From: Phaeodactylibacter luteus
Lineage (GTDB): Bacteria > Bacteroidota > Bacteroidia > Chitinophagales > Saprospiraceae
Assembly (NCBI RefSeq): GCF_007993045.1
Contig: NZ_VOOR01000018.1
Coordinates: 45,933-109,932, forward strand
DNA: 64,000 bases
Direction: 5' to 3'
Within the stretch, counting starts at the first letter, position 1. The number at the start of each line of letters is the position of its first letter. This document shows, piece after piece, positions 1 to 10,200 of the stretch. The notes beneath the pieces were generated by a model, which worked only from the letters and a program-made list of their open reading frames with translations, had not been told where the DNA came from and made no database searches. The translations under genes were made by a program, and so were the position numbers.

Positions 1-1371
1 GCCTATATGGCCTTTCTCACCGTCTATAGTAATCAGCCTACAGGTGAGAGCATCGCTTTCCGTGTTTGGGACGCCCGGGAGTGCATACTCTACGGCAGCA
101 CTGCGGAGTCTTTTTCTTTCATAGCCGACGAGCTCGTTGGTTCGCCGGGAGCTCCTCAGGTACTGCACACGAACAACCTGCTGCTGCGTAAAATAGCGTT
201 TGATCCAGGCTGGAACTGGTTCTCTTATAATGTAGAAGCACCTGAGCCGGCCCTCAACAATATACTCGCTGCACTGAGCCGTCCGCAGGGAGGGACAATA
301 AAGGGCCAGGCTGCGTTTAGTGTTTTTTTTGATGCAGGCAATGTATGGACTGGCGCGCTGCAAGCTTTGTCCCACGTCCAAAGCTATCAGTACAAATCCT
401 CCGTCCAAGATTCCCTGCTCATTTTGGGCCACCCGGTCAATCCGGATTCTGTCCTCATCCCCCTTCAGCCGGGCTGGAATTGGATCGGCTATCTGCCGCA
501 GCAGGGGCTCAGTATAGACAGCGCCCTGACGGCACTTGAGCCCGCAGCGGGCGATATCCTGAAATCACAGGATGCATTTGCACAATTTGTTCCCGGTATT
601 GGCTGGATTGGCAGCCTCGGTTTTATGCAGCCCACGCGTGGTTATCAGCTTTATTTGCAAAATGGAGGGACATTGGCCTACCCGGCCCTGAGCGGAGGTG
701 AGGCACCACAGCTCAGTGGTGGCACTAGCGTAGAAGAGCGCAGTACTCCTTTATTTTGGAAGGCAGACCCAAGGGCTTTCGAAAGGAGTATGAACATCAT
801 CGCGCTCGTGGAAGCATCGGATAAAGGCGGCAACATCTTGGAGGCATATGATGAGGTTGGCGCATTCTCAGGGGGAGCGCTTCGAGGGAGCTGCCGCCCG
901 GTTTATGTCCCTCATCTCGATGCTTACCTCGCTTTCCTCACGGTATATGGAGCAGAAGATGCTGGCGATATCCGTTTCCGCTACTACGAGGCCGAGAGTG
1001 GAGCGGTTATCCCCCTGGAAGAGTCGGTCCCTTTCGTATCAAACGCGGTACTCGGCACCGTAGCAGAACCTCAGCCGCTGACTCTGGGCAGCAATACTGT
1101 AGAAGGACAAGAGCATGACAGGCTACGGGTATATCCCAATCCGGCAAGCGAATCCATCAGCCTCCACTTTTATGCCCCGCTCCCTGGGCCTGCAACTATA
1201 GGCCTTTACGATGCCTTGGGGCGAAAAGCAGCAGAGCAGAGCCTGAGCGCTATTGCCGGAGAAAACCAACTCGATTGGCAGCTTCCCGGCACATTGCCAT
1301 CCGGGCTTTACTTCCTGCGGCTGCAGCTGGGCAATCAATATTTTACAAGCAGACTGGAAATTCAAAAGTAA
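1..1371 (+). CDS. Giant T9SS-secreted surface protein, C-terminal 456 residues (5' end outside window)
   Basis: The frame is open to base 1. Its first residues (AY, then FLTVYSNQPTGE) match an internal stretch of the 2297-residue protein at 4299-11192, so this is the end of a long paralog and not a gene starting at the ATG at 7. Visible parts are two copies of a PGWNW...KGQxAF...GxGWxGxL...NGGTLAYP module (about residues 70-235), an acidic beta-rich module (about 245-370), and a C-terminal T9SS sorting domain starting near VYPNPASES and ending in GLYFLRL...RLEIQK. Expected role: a cell-surface or secreted adhesin-like protein processed by the T9SS sortase. The stop overlaps the ATG of the next gene (TAATG), which implies translational coupling. 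The sorting domain is clear; the function of the body is unknown. Confidence 0.85.
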   Translation, partial: AYMAFLTVYSNQPTGESIAFRVWDARECILYGSTAESFSFIADELVGSPGAPQVLHTNNLLLRKIAFDPGWNWFSYNVEAPEPALNNILAALSRPQGGTIKGQAAFSVFFDAGNVWTGALQALSHVQSYQYKSSVQDSLLILGHPVNPDSVLIPLQPGWNWIGYLPQQGLSIDSALTALEPAAGDILKSQDAFAQFVPGIGWIGSLGFMQPTRGYQLYLQNGGTLAYPALSGGEAPQLSGGTSVEERSTPLFWKADPRAFERSMNIIALVEASDKGGNILEAYDEVGAFSGGALRGSCRPVYVPHLDAYLAFLTVYGAEDAGDIRFRYYEAESGAVIPLEESVPFVSNAVLGTVAEPQPLTLGSNTVEGQEHDRLRVYPNPASESISLHFYAPLPGPATIGLYDALGRKAAEQSLSAIAGENQLDWQLPGTLPSGLYFLRLQLGNQYFTSRLEIQK

Positions 1372-2420
1372 TGGGCAATATCAATAATCATTTTTCTGGG
1401 CTAATGCAAAACCAACACTATGGGCAGAAGGTGGCAGTTTCAGACAGTTGGCAGCAGTTCCGGGTTATACTAAAGGCTGGCGCGTTGCTACTGCTCGGCC
1501 TGCTGCCGCTGCCGCTGCTGTCGCAGGAGGCCGGCTCCCTGCTCAATGTACAGGGCTTTGTACGGGATGTGCTCGATGGCCCTCTGGCCGATGGGGCACA
1601 GACCATGACCTTCAAATTATACCGTAGCGAGAACGGTGGATCTGTGCTCTGGCAGGAAATTGCCGAAGTGAATCTTTCCGGGGGTGTCTTTAGCCATAAC
1701 CTGGGCTCCGAAAACCCCCTCGACCCTGAGGTTTTTGACGATCAGTTGTACCTGGGCATAACAATTGACGGGCAGGAGCTGCGCCCGCGGGTGGCTTTCA
1801 CTAGTGCCCCTTACGCTATGCGCGCGCTTACAGCAACTACGGCTGATCAGCTCATCGGCTGCCTGGGGGCTGTGGGGGATGTGAAAATCTCGGCACTCGC
1901 GCCCGATAAGTTCCGGGAGCAGAACGGCGATTGTTGGGTGCTTATGGATGGGCAGGGGCTAGGGTTGAATACCCAATTGCGGGAACTGACGGGCATGGAG
2001 GAGGTGCCGGATGCCAGGGGGATGTTCTTGCGTGCCTTTGACGACCGGGGCGATCAGGGGCGGGACCCCGACCGGGGGAATAGCCCGGCTGTCGCCACGG
2101 TGCAGTTGGATACCTTTGCCAGCCACACCCATAGCCTGAATGACCCGGGGCATAAGCATGCGTTTACCGATCGGTTCAATCCCGACAATCGACGGTTTAA
2201 TGATGGAAATCTCTGTTTGTTCAAAAAAGATGTGGCGGGTTGGATTAATGCTGCTGAAACAACCCGGACTACGAATGAGATACCTAATCCACTTTTTCCG
2301 TCACTCCCCCCTGAGAACGAGAAAATCCCCACCGGAATTACCCTTCTGGAAGGCGGGTCAAGTGAGGTGGAAACCCGGCCGGAAAACCTCAACTTTTACA
2401 TTTACATCCGCATCGATTAA
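1371..2420 (+). CDS. Secreted protein with phage-tail-collar-like C-terminus, paralog 1 of 3
   Basis: About 349 residues. The ATG at 1371 overlaps the upstream stop; a second in-frame ATG at 1404 is also possible. A hydrophobic signal segment (AGALLLLGLLPLPLL, then SQ) follows a longer-than-usual N-terminus. The mature part starts with a beta-domain (VQGFVRDVLDGPL...FKLYRSENGG..LWQE...PYAMRA) of the kind found at the N-terminus of many secreted tail-fibre-like proteins. It then has GDVKISALAPD..., NGDCWVLMDGQ, VPDARGMFLRAFDDRG, SHTHSLNDPGHKHAF and ends ETRPENLNFYIYIRID. The last segments match the tail-collar fold, with its G-x-D/P-RG-F core and an HTH/GHKH cluster. No T9SS sorting domain is present. 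Function unknown; probably a secreted structural or ligand-binding protein. Confidence 0.75.
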   Translation: MGNINNHFSGLMQNQHYGQKVAVSDSWQQFRVILKAGALLLLGLLPLPLLSQEAGSLLNVQGFVRDVLDGPLADGAQTMTFKLYRSENGGSVLWQEIAEVNLSGGVFSHNLGSENPLDPEVFDDQLYLGITIDGQELRPRVAFTSAPYAMRALTATTADQLIGCLGAVGDVKISALAPDKFREQNGDCWVLMDGQGLGLNTQLRELTGMEEVPDARGMFLRAFDDRGDQGRDPDRGNSPAVATVQLDTFASHTHSLNDPGHKHAFTDRFNPDNRRFNDGNLCLFKKDVAGWINAAETTRTTNEIPNPLFPSLPPENEKIPTGITLLEGGSSEVETRPENLNFYIYIRID

Positions 2421-2442
2421 CACAAGGAAAACTACAGTAGCA

Positions 2443-3348
2443 ATGATAAACAGGATACAACTATGGGCCTTCGTGGTATGGATAACCCTGCCTTTTACCC
2501 TAATGGCACAGCCGGGCACGGTAACCATCAATGTGCAGGGCAGTTTTAAAAATAGTGCCGGAGAAGCGGTGTCTGACCGTACCGAGTGGGTAACCTTCCG
2601 GCTGTACGATAGCCCACAAGCGGGCAACCTGCTCTGGGAAGAATCTGATTCCCTGGAAATCCGGGATGGTTTTTACAACCATGATTTAGGTTTCAACAGC
2701 CCTCTGGAAGGCAATCTTTTTAATGATGGTCAGGTCTATCTGGAAACGGCAACTGAGAAGGTGACCATTGCTCCTCGTTCAGAGATCACCGCCGCCGCTT
2801 ATGCTGTACGGGCCAACCACGCAGGCGTAGCTGAAAATGTAACCGGCTGCCTGGGTGGTGTGGGGCAGATTAAATTGTCGGTACTCCCTCCTGATCTCTT
2901 CACGGAGGTCAACGGCGATTGTTGGGTGCTTCTGCAGCAGCGGACCCTGGCAGCGGATACCCGCCTCAAGCAGCTCTTGCCAGAAATGGATACGATACCG
3001 GAAGGAAGGGGGGCATTTTTCCGGGCGTTTGACCCCACCGGGCAGTGGGACCCCGAACGGGGAGGCAACCCGCAGGCTGTGGGCAGTTATCAGGCGGATA
3101 CCTTTCAGTCTCATAGCCATGAAGTCTCAGACCCCGGGCACAAGCACAATTACCTGGACACTCGTAATGGGCAAACAACGGCAGCAACTGATGCAACCGC
3201 GCAAACAAACAGAGCTGCAGATATTTCACCAAATAGCGAACAGCGCACTACTTCAACTGATAGTACATATATTTCTGTGCTTGCTTTTGGAGGAGTGGAG
3301 ACCCGCCCCAAAAATATCAATCTCTATGCTTACATCCGCATTCATTAA
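2443..3348 (+). CDS. Secreted protein with phage-tail-collar-like C-terminus, paralog 2 of 3
   Basis: About 301 residues, starting at MINRIQLWAFVVW because this gives a clean Sec signal peptide ending at ...LMAQ. It repeats the architecture of paralog 1: an N-terminal beta-domain (VQGSFKNSAGEAVSD...FRLYDSPQAGN.LWEE...AAYAVRA), then GCLGGVGQIKLSVLPPDLF, NGDCWVLLQQ, IPEGRGAFFRAFDPTG, QSHSHEVSDPGHKHNY and the ending ETRPKNINLYAYIRIH. It lies 22 nt after paralog 1 and 10 nt before paralog 3, so the three are probably cotranscribed. Family assignment rests on motifs seen in the sequence; the biochemical role is unknown. Confidence 0.75.
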   Translation: MINRIQLWAFVVWITLPFTLMAQPGTVTINVQGSFKNSAGEAVSDRTEWVTFRLYDSPQAGNLLWEESDSLEIRDGFYNHDLGFNSPLEGNLFNDGQVYLETATEKVTIAPRSEITAAAYAVRANHAGVAENVTGCLGGVGQIKLSVLPPDLFTEVNGDCWVLLQQRTLAADTRLKQLLPEMDTIPEGRGAFFRAFDPTGQWDPERGGNPQAVGSYQADTFQSHSHEVSDPGHKHNYLDTRNGQTTAATDATAQTNRAADISPNSEQRTTSTDSTYISVLAFGGVETRPKNINLYAYIRIH

Positions 3349-3358
3349 AAATCATGCC

Positions 3359-4276
3359 ATGCAAAATTATTGGATACTCGGGCTAATGTTCTTGCTGGGA
3401 GGTAGCCCCCTTTGGGCACAGACGAAGGTGAAATGCGAAGGCGTACTGCGGCCCACGGCAGCCGGGCTCGTACTGAATGGGCAGTGCCCGCTTACTTTTC
3501 ACCTCTACGATGAAGGGCAAGGTGGCACCCCCCTATGGTCAGAAACCGGTCCGGTACAGCTTATAGAAGGCAGTTTTATACATTTCCTGGGCAGCTACGA
3601 GCCCCTCGATGGGCAGTTGTTCAAAACGCAGCTCTACCTTGGGGTAGTTTACGAAGGGGAAGAGTTTGAACCCCGGTTTCAGCTGACGACCATCCCTTAC
3701 GCCCTGAGGGCGGCAAGCGTGAACGCTGTCTTCGAAATAACGGGCTGTAAGGGGGCTGTGGGCGATGTAGCCTGGTCCCTGTTACCGGAGGCCCTCTTTA
3801 AGGAGCAGCACGGCGATTGCTGGGAGCTGATGCGGGGTCAGGCCATACCATCTGACAGCCCTCTTGCACAGCTGTCCGGGCTATCTGCAGTACCCAATGC
3901 CTACGGCAAATTCATTCGGGGGCACGATAACCGGAGCCTGAGTGAGGGGCGTCAGGATCCCGGTCGCAGCCCGGATACTCCTGTGGGCACCTATCAGGCA
4001 GATAGCCTCAAAAGGCATGTACACGAGGTGGAAGACCCTGGGCATATACATAATTATACTGAAAAGTATATTTCAGAGACATCCGAGGTTGATCAACCGG
4101 AAGTCATATTGTGTCAAGATATTGATCCAGAGCCAGTAGTTAGTACAGAGCTTAACACCCCTGAAGATGGGCACGATACCGCCCTTGCTACTACAGGAAT
4201 AACGGTCAATCCTAGCGGAAGTGGTGAAACCCGGCCCCAAAACATAGCCGTGTACATGTATATGCGGGTCCGATAA
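3359..4276 (+). CDS. Secreted protein with phage-tail-collar-like C-terminus, paralog 3 of 3
   Basis: About 305 residues, starting at MQNYWILGLMFLLGG, whose signal peptide ends ...LWAQ. Architecture as in the two preceding genes: N-terminal domain (CEGVLRPTAAG...FHLYDEGQGG.PLWSE...IPYALRA), then GCKGAVGDVAWSLLPEALF, HGDCWELMRGQ, VPNAYGKFIRGHDNR, KRHVHEVEDPGHIHNY and the ending ETRPQNIAVYMYMRVR. The segment between the GHxHNY cluster and the ETRP end is the most divergent part in all three paralogs, as expected for the variable tip of a collar fold. It is followed after 22 nt by the giant T9SS gene. No sorting domain. Confidence 0.75.
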   Translation: MQNYWILGLMFLLGGSPLWAQTKVKCEGVLRPTAAGLVLNGQCPLTFHLYDEGQGGTPLWSETGPVQLIEGSFIHFLGSYEPLDGQLFKTQLYLGVVYEGEEFEPRFQLTTIPYALRAASVNAVFEITGCKGAVGDVAWSLLPEALFKEQHGDCWELMRGQAIPSDSPLAQLSGLSAVPNAYGKFIRGHDNRSLSEGRQDPGRSPDTPVGTYQADSLKRHVHEVEDPGHIHNYTEKYISETSEVDQPEVILCQDIDPEPVVSTELNTPEDGHDTALATTGITVNPSGSGETRPQNIAVYMYMRVR

Positions 4277-4298
4277 AACAACGAAAAAGTTTGAGCTT

Positions 4299-7200
4299 AT
4301 GAAGGCTTATCCATACTTACTTTACTTACTCCTGCTTTGCCCCGTCCTGGGGCAGGCGCAGCCCGAAACGGAGTGCAACCCGCTTGCAGCGTCGGACATC
4401 GCCTCCGGGGAAGCATCCGTATATTTTGGCAGCGTGAGCAATGCCCTTTCCGCTACCCGCAAAGCCAACTTTACCGTTGGGCAGCCGGCTACCGGGCAGG
4501 CGTATTCGGGCACGGGCCTATTGAGCGGTGGTTTTTGGGGCCGCCTGCTTGCCCCTCCTATTGGCCCGGTGGTGCGCGCTTCGCAGGGGGATTTCCCCGA
4601 CCGCATCGAGATCCGATGGACGATGGACCCCTTTAGCCCCAAGGCGAGCGGCGGCTTCATTCTCAGACGCGACGGGTCCACAATAGCCAACCTCAACCGG
4701 TCTTCCACCAGCTTCATTGATTTTAACGTTCAGGCGGGTGAATTTTACACCTATGAGGTCATTGGCATCAACGCTTTCGGGCAGGGCTTCCCGGGAAGCA
4801 ATGTAGGGTTCGTCAATCCCAATGGGGTCGTAACGGGTAGAGTGGAGACGGCCAGCCAAAACCCGGTGAAGGAGGTCGTTGTCACCCTTACGCCCACAGC
4901 CGGGTACGCTTTGTCATTCGACGGGCAAGACGATTTCCTCTGTATGAGTTATCAGGATGCGCTGCCGGATACCGCCTTTACGGCTACGGCCTGGGTAAAA
5001 GTGGGTGGCGCAGAAGAACGCACAGGCATCATCGACCTGGGGAGCGACCTGAATAAAAACTGGTGGCTGCACGCCGTGAATACGCCCGAGGGCAAGGGGC
5101 TCATTGCCGGAGTGGGCGATGGCGCGCCGCATGAAGTCGTTTACTTATTTGAGGACGCCCCTTCCGGCTGGCACCACGTAGCGTTCACCTATGCCTCCGG
5201 CTTAGGGATGTTGTACGTAGATGGCAAATTTGCCGGGCTCCTGCAAGCGCCTATGCTCACCGAGCCAGCCCGTTTCCGGCTGGGTGCTTTCCGGGAAGAA
5301 GGCGGCTTTTTTGCCGGAAGGCTGGATGATGTGCGCATCTACGACCGCATGCTTACACAACGCGAACTGCTTCTTTTTAAAGGGATTACGGCGTCAAGCC
5401 TGGCTGATGGCCTGGTCGCTTACTGGAAGTTTGACGAAGGCACCGGCGCAAAAATATTTGATATTACCGCCAACGACTTTGATACTGAACTCGATGGGCC
5501 TGCCTTCGACACCGATAGCGCTCCTGTCCTGAACGGCGGCGTGACCGATGAGGCTGGGCTGTATTATATAGAAGGGGTCAATTACAGTCAGGCGCAGTCT
5601 TTCCAGGCCAAGCCATCCAAAAAATTCTACGATAGCTACGCGCTGGAGTTTAACCCGGCATTTGATAGCGAGGCCCGGCTACCTGCTTTTGACTTGCCGG
5701 ATAGCCTGTTCACCCTCACCTTGGCCGCCAAGCCATTCAGCCAGCAATTGCGGCAGACGCTGCTGGCCCACGAAAGCTATGAGCTGGAGTGGTATGTGGA
5801 AGACGGAAATTATTGGCTGACAACAGGCGGCAGCCCAGTCAATCTCGGCCCTGTAGATACGGGGTATCAGGTCTTGTCCCTGCTCATTGACCGGGTCGGG
5901 CAGACCGTTAGCAGTTATATCGATAGCAATCAGGTAGGCGGTAGTCAGCCGTTGCAACTGTCGCAAGATTACAGCGGGGGGCATTGGTACATTGGCTCAC
6001 GCCCAGATGGGCAACACACCCTCTTAGGGCTCGTGGATGAATGGGCTGTTTTCGATACCCTCCTGCCTGTTGCCGACCTACAGCTCCATGCTGCTTCTAC
6101 GGGGGGGATAGATCCTGGCGATACTCGCCTGGCCAATTACTTTGGTTTCGATGAAGGGAGCGGTGCAGAGGTGCGGGACGCAGGGGAACTGATGACCGGG
6201 TTTGGCCAATTAAAGGGTATTGTGTTCACTCCGGATGCCTACCGGCAGCGGGCCCGCCCCCATTTGTTCAGCCCGGCTTCGAGGATTGTCAACCTGAATA
6301 CCAGCAATACCGCCATTGGAGAAATCAACTTCCGGGATAATTCCACGGTACCGGTTGCTGGCGTAATACGGTACCTGAACACAGATTGTGCGGCCCCCAA
6401 TACCGAAATTTATGTCAACGGGGCGCCCCGCATCCCGCCGGTGAAGACCAACGAGGAAGGGCGCTTTATCGCGGAGTTCGAGCCGGGAGCCACCGTCCGT
6501 CTACAGCCTGTACGCGAAGGACAGGCCTTTCTTCCCGCTGTGTTTGAAACCTTTAACTTACAGTCCCCGATTGCGGGCGTACTCTTTCAAAATCAGACCA
6601 AGCGCACGGTGGTAGGCCGGGTGGCCGGCGGCCTTTGCGGGGCGACGATCATTCCTGAAACCGGCAGTGTGAAAGTAAAAGCCCGTACCCTGAACGGATG
6701 CTACGAGAAGGAAATTACCATTAGCCCGGGCAATACAGCAGGCACCTTTGTATTCGATGACCTACCCCCCGATTCCATAGAGATAGCGGTCAGCCACCAT
6801 GACATTCCGGAAATTAAATCCTACTTGCAGAGCCAAATCGGAGGGGTGACGCTAGATATGCGGTTTACCGAAAGGGATACCGTAGACTTTGTTTACCGTT
6901 CCAGCCCGGAGCTGGAATTTTCAGAGCTCCCCCAGAACAGCATAGGCGATAATATGTTAAGCATGACGCAGCCTTCTCAGCTTAACATCAAAGTCTTCGA
7001 GCCTTACCTCAGAGGGGAAACCTGTTATCTGGACACGGCTGAGCTAGTCATTACCAACGAAATAGCCGATTTGACGGAAGATATTGATACGCTGATGACA
7101 GCGGGCGTGTTGATACACACTTTCAAAGCTGGGGCGCCAAATATTATCGAGTCGGAAGGCTTCCGCAAGAAAATAGAAGTCAAAGCCAGAAGGGACTCCT

Positions 7201-10200
7201 CCAGCAACTATGTCGCCAAAAGTGTGGAAGCGGTAGTTTTAGGGCGCCGGCCCAGGGAGACACAGTTTGCCACTACTTCACCCGGTATCCCAATGCTCAT
7301 TCTGCACGACCCGCCAGGAGATGGCAGCTATGCTTTTGTAGAGGAAGGGGAAACGACCTGCTCTGCCCTCACCTTTTCTGGGAGCATCGGTGGCGATGCT
7401 TCAGTGGAGGCCGTGGTTTCGCTTGGAGCAGACCTATCTGTCGACGTTGGGATCGGGGCAGGGATCTCGCTTGATGTTGATAACACCCTTGACATCGGGG
7501 CCACCTTTGAAATGTCGTACAACAACTTTACCAGTAAAACGGCAGAGCTCTGTATGACGACTACCAAGACCATTTCTACTTCCGATGAAGACCTGGTAGT
7601 CGGCAGCAATATGGGGGGCGATGTCATTATGGGGGCAGCGCTGAACCTGCTGTACGGCATAACAGATGAGCTCAACTACATTGAGGCAGATTCGGCCTAC
7701 GACCTTAGCCAGGGTATCTACGTTTTCCCGGAAGGCTTTGCCACCACCTTTTTATATACAGAGCGGCAGATTAGGGATATTGTGATACCGGGTTTACAGA
7801 CCATTGGAGATATGGCCTCTGTAGATCGTTGGAACAGCATACTAAACACCAATGAAACCATTCGAAATGTAGCCGCATTCAAGGAGAACATCTCCTTTGC
7901 TGCGGGGACGGTTTTTGAAGAAACCTACACTTCAGAGGAGGCCACTAGTGCAACCCTTGGTGGAGGAGTTACTACAAGATTTGCCATATCAGGGGCGGTC
8001 GGAGCTGCCGTTGCTGGTATTGGCGGGGAGGTCAGTACGGAGTTAGGCGTTACGCTTAGCGGCGGGAGCGAAATAACGGACACAGAGCAATCTACCCGTA
8101 CGGTAGGCTATGTGCTGACCGACGATGATGTATTTGATAATTTCACAGTAGACATCCGCGAGGATAAGGTATTCAAAGTACCGGTATTTGACCTCAAGGC
8201 GGGCACAACTTCTTGCCCGAACGAGCCCACTTCCTCTTTTTTGGATGCCCAACAGCAGTATTCCGAGCACCGCGAAGAGGTAGGCCTTTCGGCGGATCGC
8301 CTGGCCGCGACAAACGTGAACGCGGAAGATGCAGCAGTCTTCACCCTTTCATTGGAAAACACAGCCCCTTCCGGGGATATTGGGTTTTATATCCTGGCCC
8401 TAGTGCCGGAGAGCAACCCGGATGGTGCTGCGCTGAGTGTAAATGGAGATGCCCTCCTCGGAGACGGGCAGATGTATCAAATCCCGGCTAATGGCACGCA
8501 AACAGTCACCCTGACGATAGAACGGGGGCCGGAAGCGTACACTTATGAAAACCTGCGCATCGCCCTATATTCAGAATGCGAGTTTGAGCGGGCAGTAGGG
8601 CTCGGCATCCCCCGGGCAGGGGTGGATCCACGCTTTTATAAAGAGCTGGAGCTCGATGTCTACTTTCTGGAGCCTTGCAGTGAAGTCAGCATTGGCTCGC
8701 CCATGCAGAACTGGCTGATTACCCCTGAGGATACCAACCGGCTCCTCATTACGTTGAATGGATACGACAAGTCAGATGCTGACTTGCAGCTCATCCGGCT
8801 GCAGTACCGGCCGACCATGGGCGACGGCAGCTGGATCAATATTGCGGAAGTGCCCAAAGATTCACTAGGAGCGCTTTTTGAAGTGGTGGAATGGGATTTA
8901 TCCCCTCTGAACGATGGCCCCTATGAGATACGGGCAGTAACCCAATGCTCCGGTACGAGCCTGCCGCCGGGGTTCTCCAAAGTCATTAAAGGGCGTAAAG
9001 AAACACAGCCTCCCCAATTGTTTGGCACTCCCAAACCTGCCGATGGCATCCTGAATTTGGGCGATGAAATTTCGGTCATGTTTACCAAGCGGGTAAACTG
9101 CAACCAAATCATACAGGCTGCAGGCATCGGTTCCAATATTCAGAACAACAACTTGGGGCTTTATGATACAAGCACGGGGGAATTGGTCGATGCGGTCATT
9201 TCTTGTAGCGAAGATGAAATTGTCATTGTGCCCAATGTAGCCAATCCGTTTATTGAGAACAAAACGCTCCGTGTGAGGGCAGAGGGGATTGAAGACCTCT
9301 TTGGCAACGCTATGCAAACCCCTATCGTATGGGAGTTCTTTGTCAACCGTTCGGCATTGTACTGGTCTGAGGCCCGGATCAGCGAGGTGGTTACGGAAGG
9401 GAATACCTTAGTCATCGAACGGGAAATCAAGAATCAAAGTGGGCTGGTACAGAGCTTTGAGCTGCAGAATATACCAAGTTGGGCACAAGTGTCCCCTATG
9501 ATGGGGAGCATACTGCCCGGAGGCACTGAGACAGTTACCTTCACCGTAAGAGATGACTTGATCGCTGGCGCGTATAGTGGCCTGCTGCAGATGGTCACCG
9601 CAGAGGGTTCAGAGCCGCTCACTATGGATTTGCGGGTCGTCTGCCCTCCTCCTGCATGGAGTGTCAATCCTATGGCGTTCAGTTCTTCCATGAACCTTAC
9701 CCTAGCCCTGAGCATAGAGGGGGAGCCCTCTTCTGACCGGCTCGATAAGGTAGCCGCTTTTGTCGGGGGAGAGCTGAGGGGCACTGCAGATGTTGAGTTT
9801 GTGCCTCAGCTCAATACCCATCTGGTATTCCTAACTGTATACAGCAATCAGCCTACAGGAGAAGAGGTTACCTTTAAAGTCTGGGATGCAGAAGAATGTA
9901 TCCTTTACAACAGCACGCAGGAGTCTTTCCCCTTCACCGCAGGTGGGTTTGTCGGCAATCCCACCTCACCTCAGGCCTTGAATACCAATGTCAGGCAGTT
10001 GAAACGTATCCCTTTGTACCCCGGCTGGAACTGGATCTCCTATAACGTGGAGGTGGACAACCCCGCTATTGGGCAAGTGCTTTCTAGTGTTTCAAGGCCA
10101 GAAGGGGCGACCATCAAAGGGCAGTCGGCTTTTGCGCTGTACTTTGAAGCGGGCAACGCCTGGGCAGGTACATTGACAGCGCTCAGCCACACTCAAAGCT

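Noticed and set aside
1371..4276. A prophage remnant, given the tail-collar-like proteins
   Set aside because: Each protein has a Sec signal peptide, there are three paralogs in a row, and no capsid, terminase, baseplate or lysis gene is near. Phage tail proteins are not exported by Sec.
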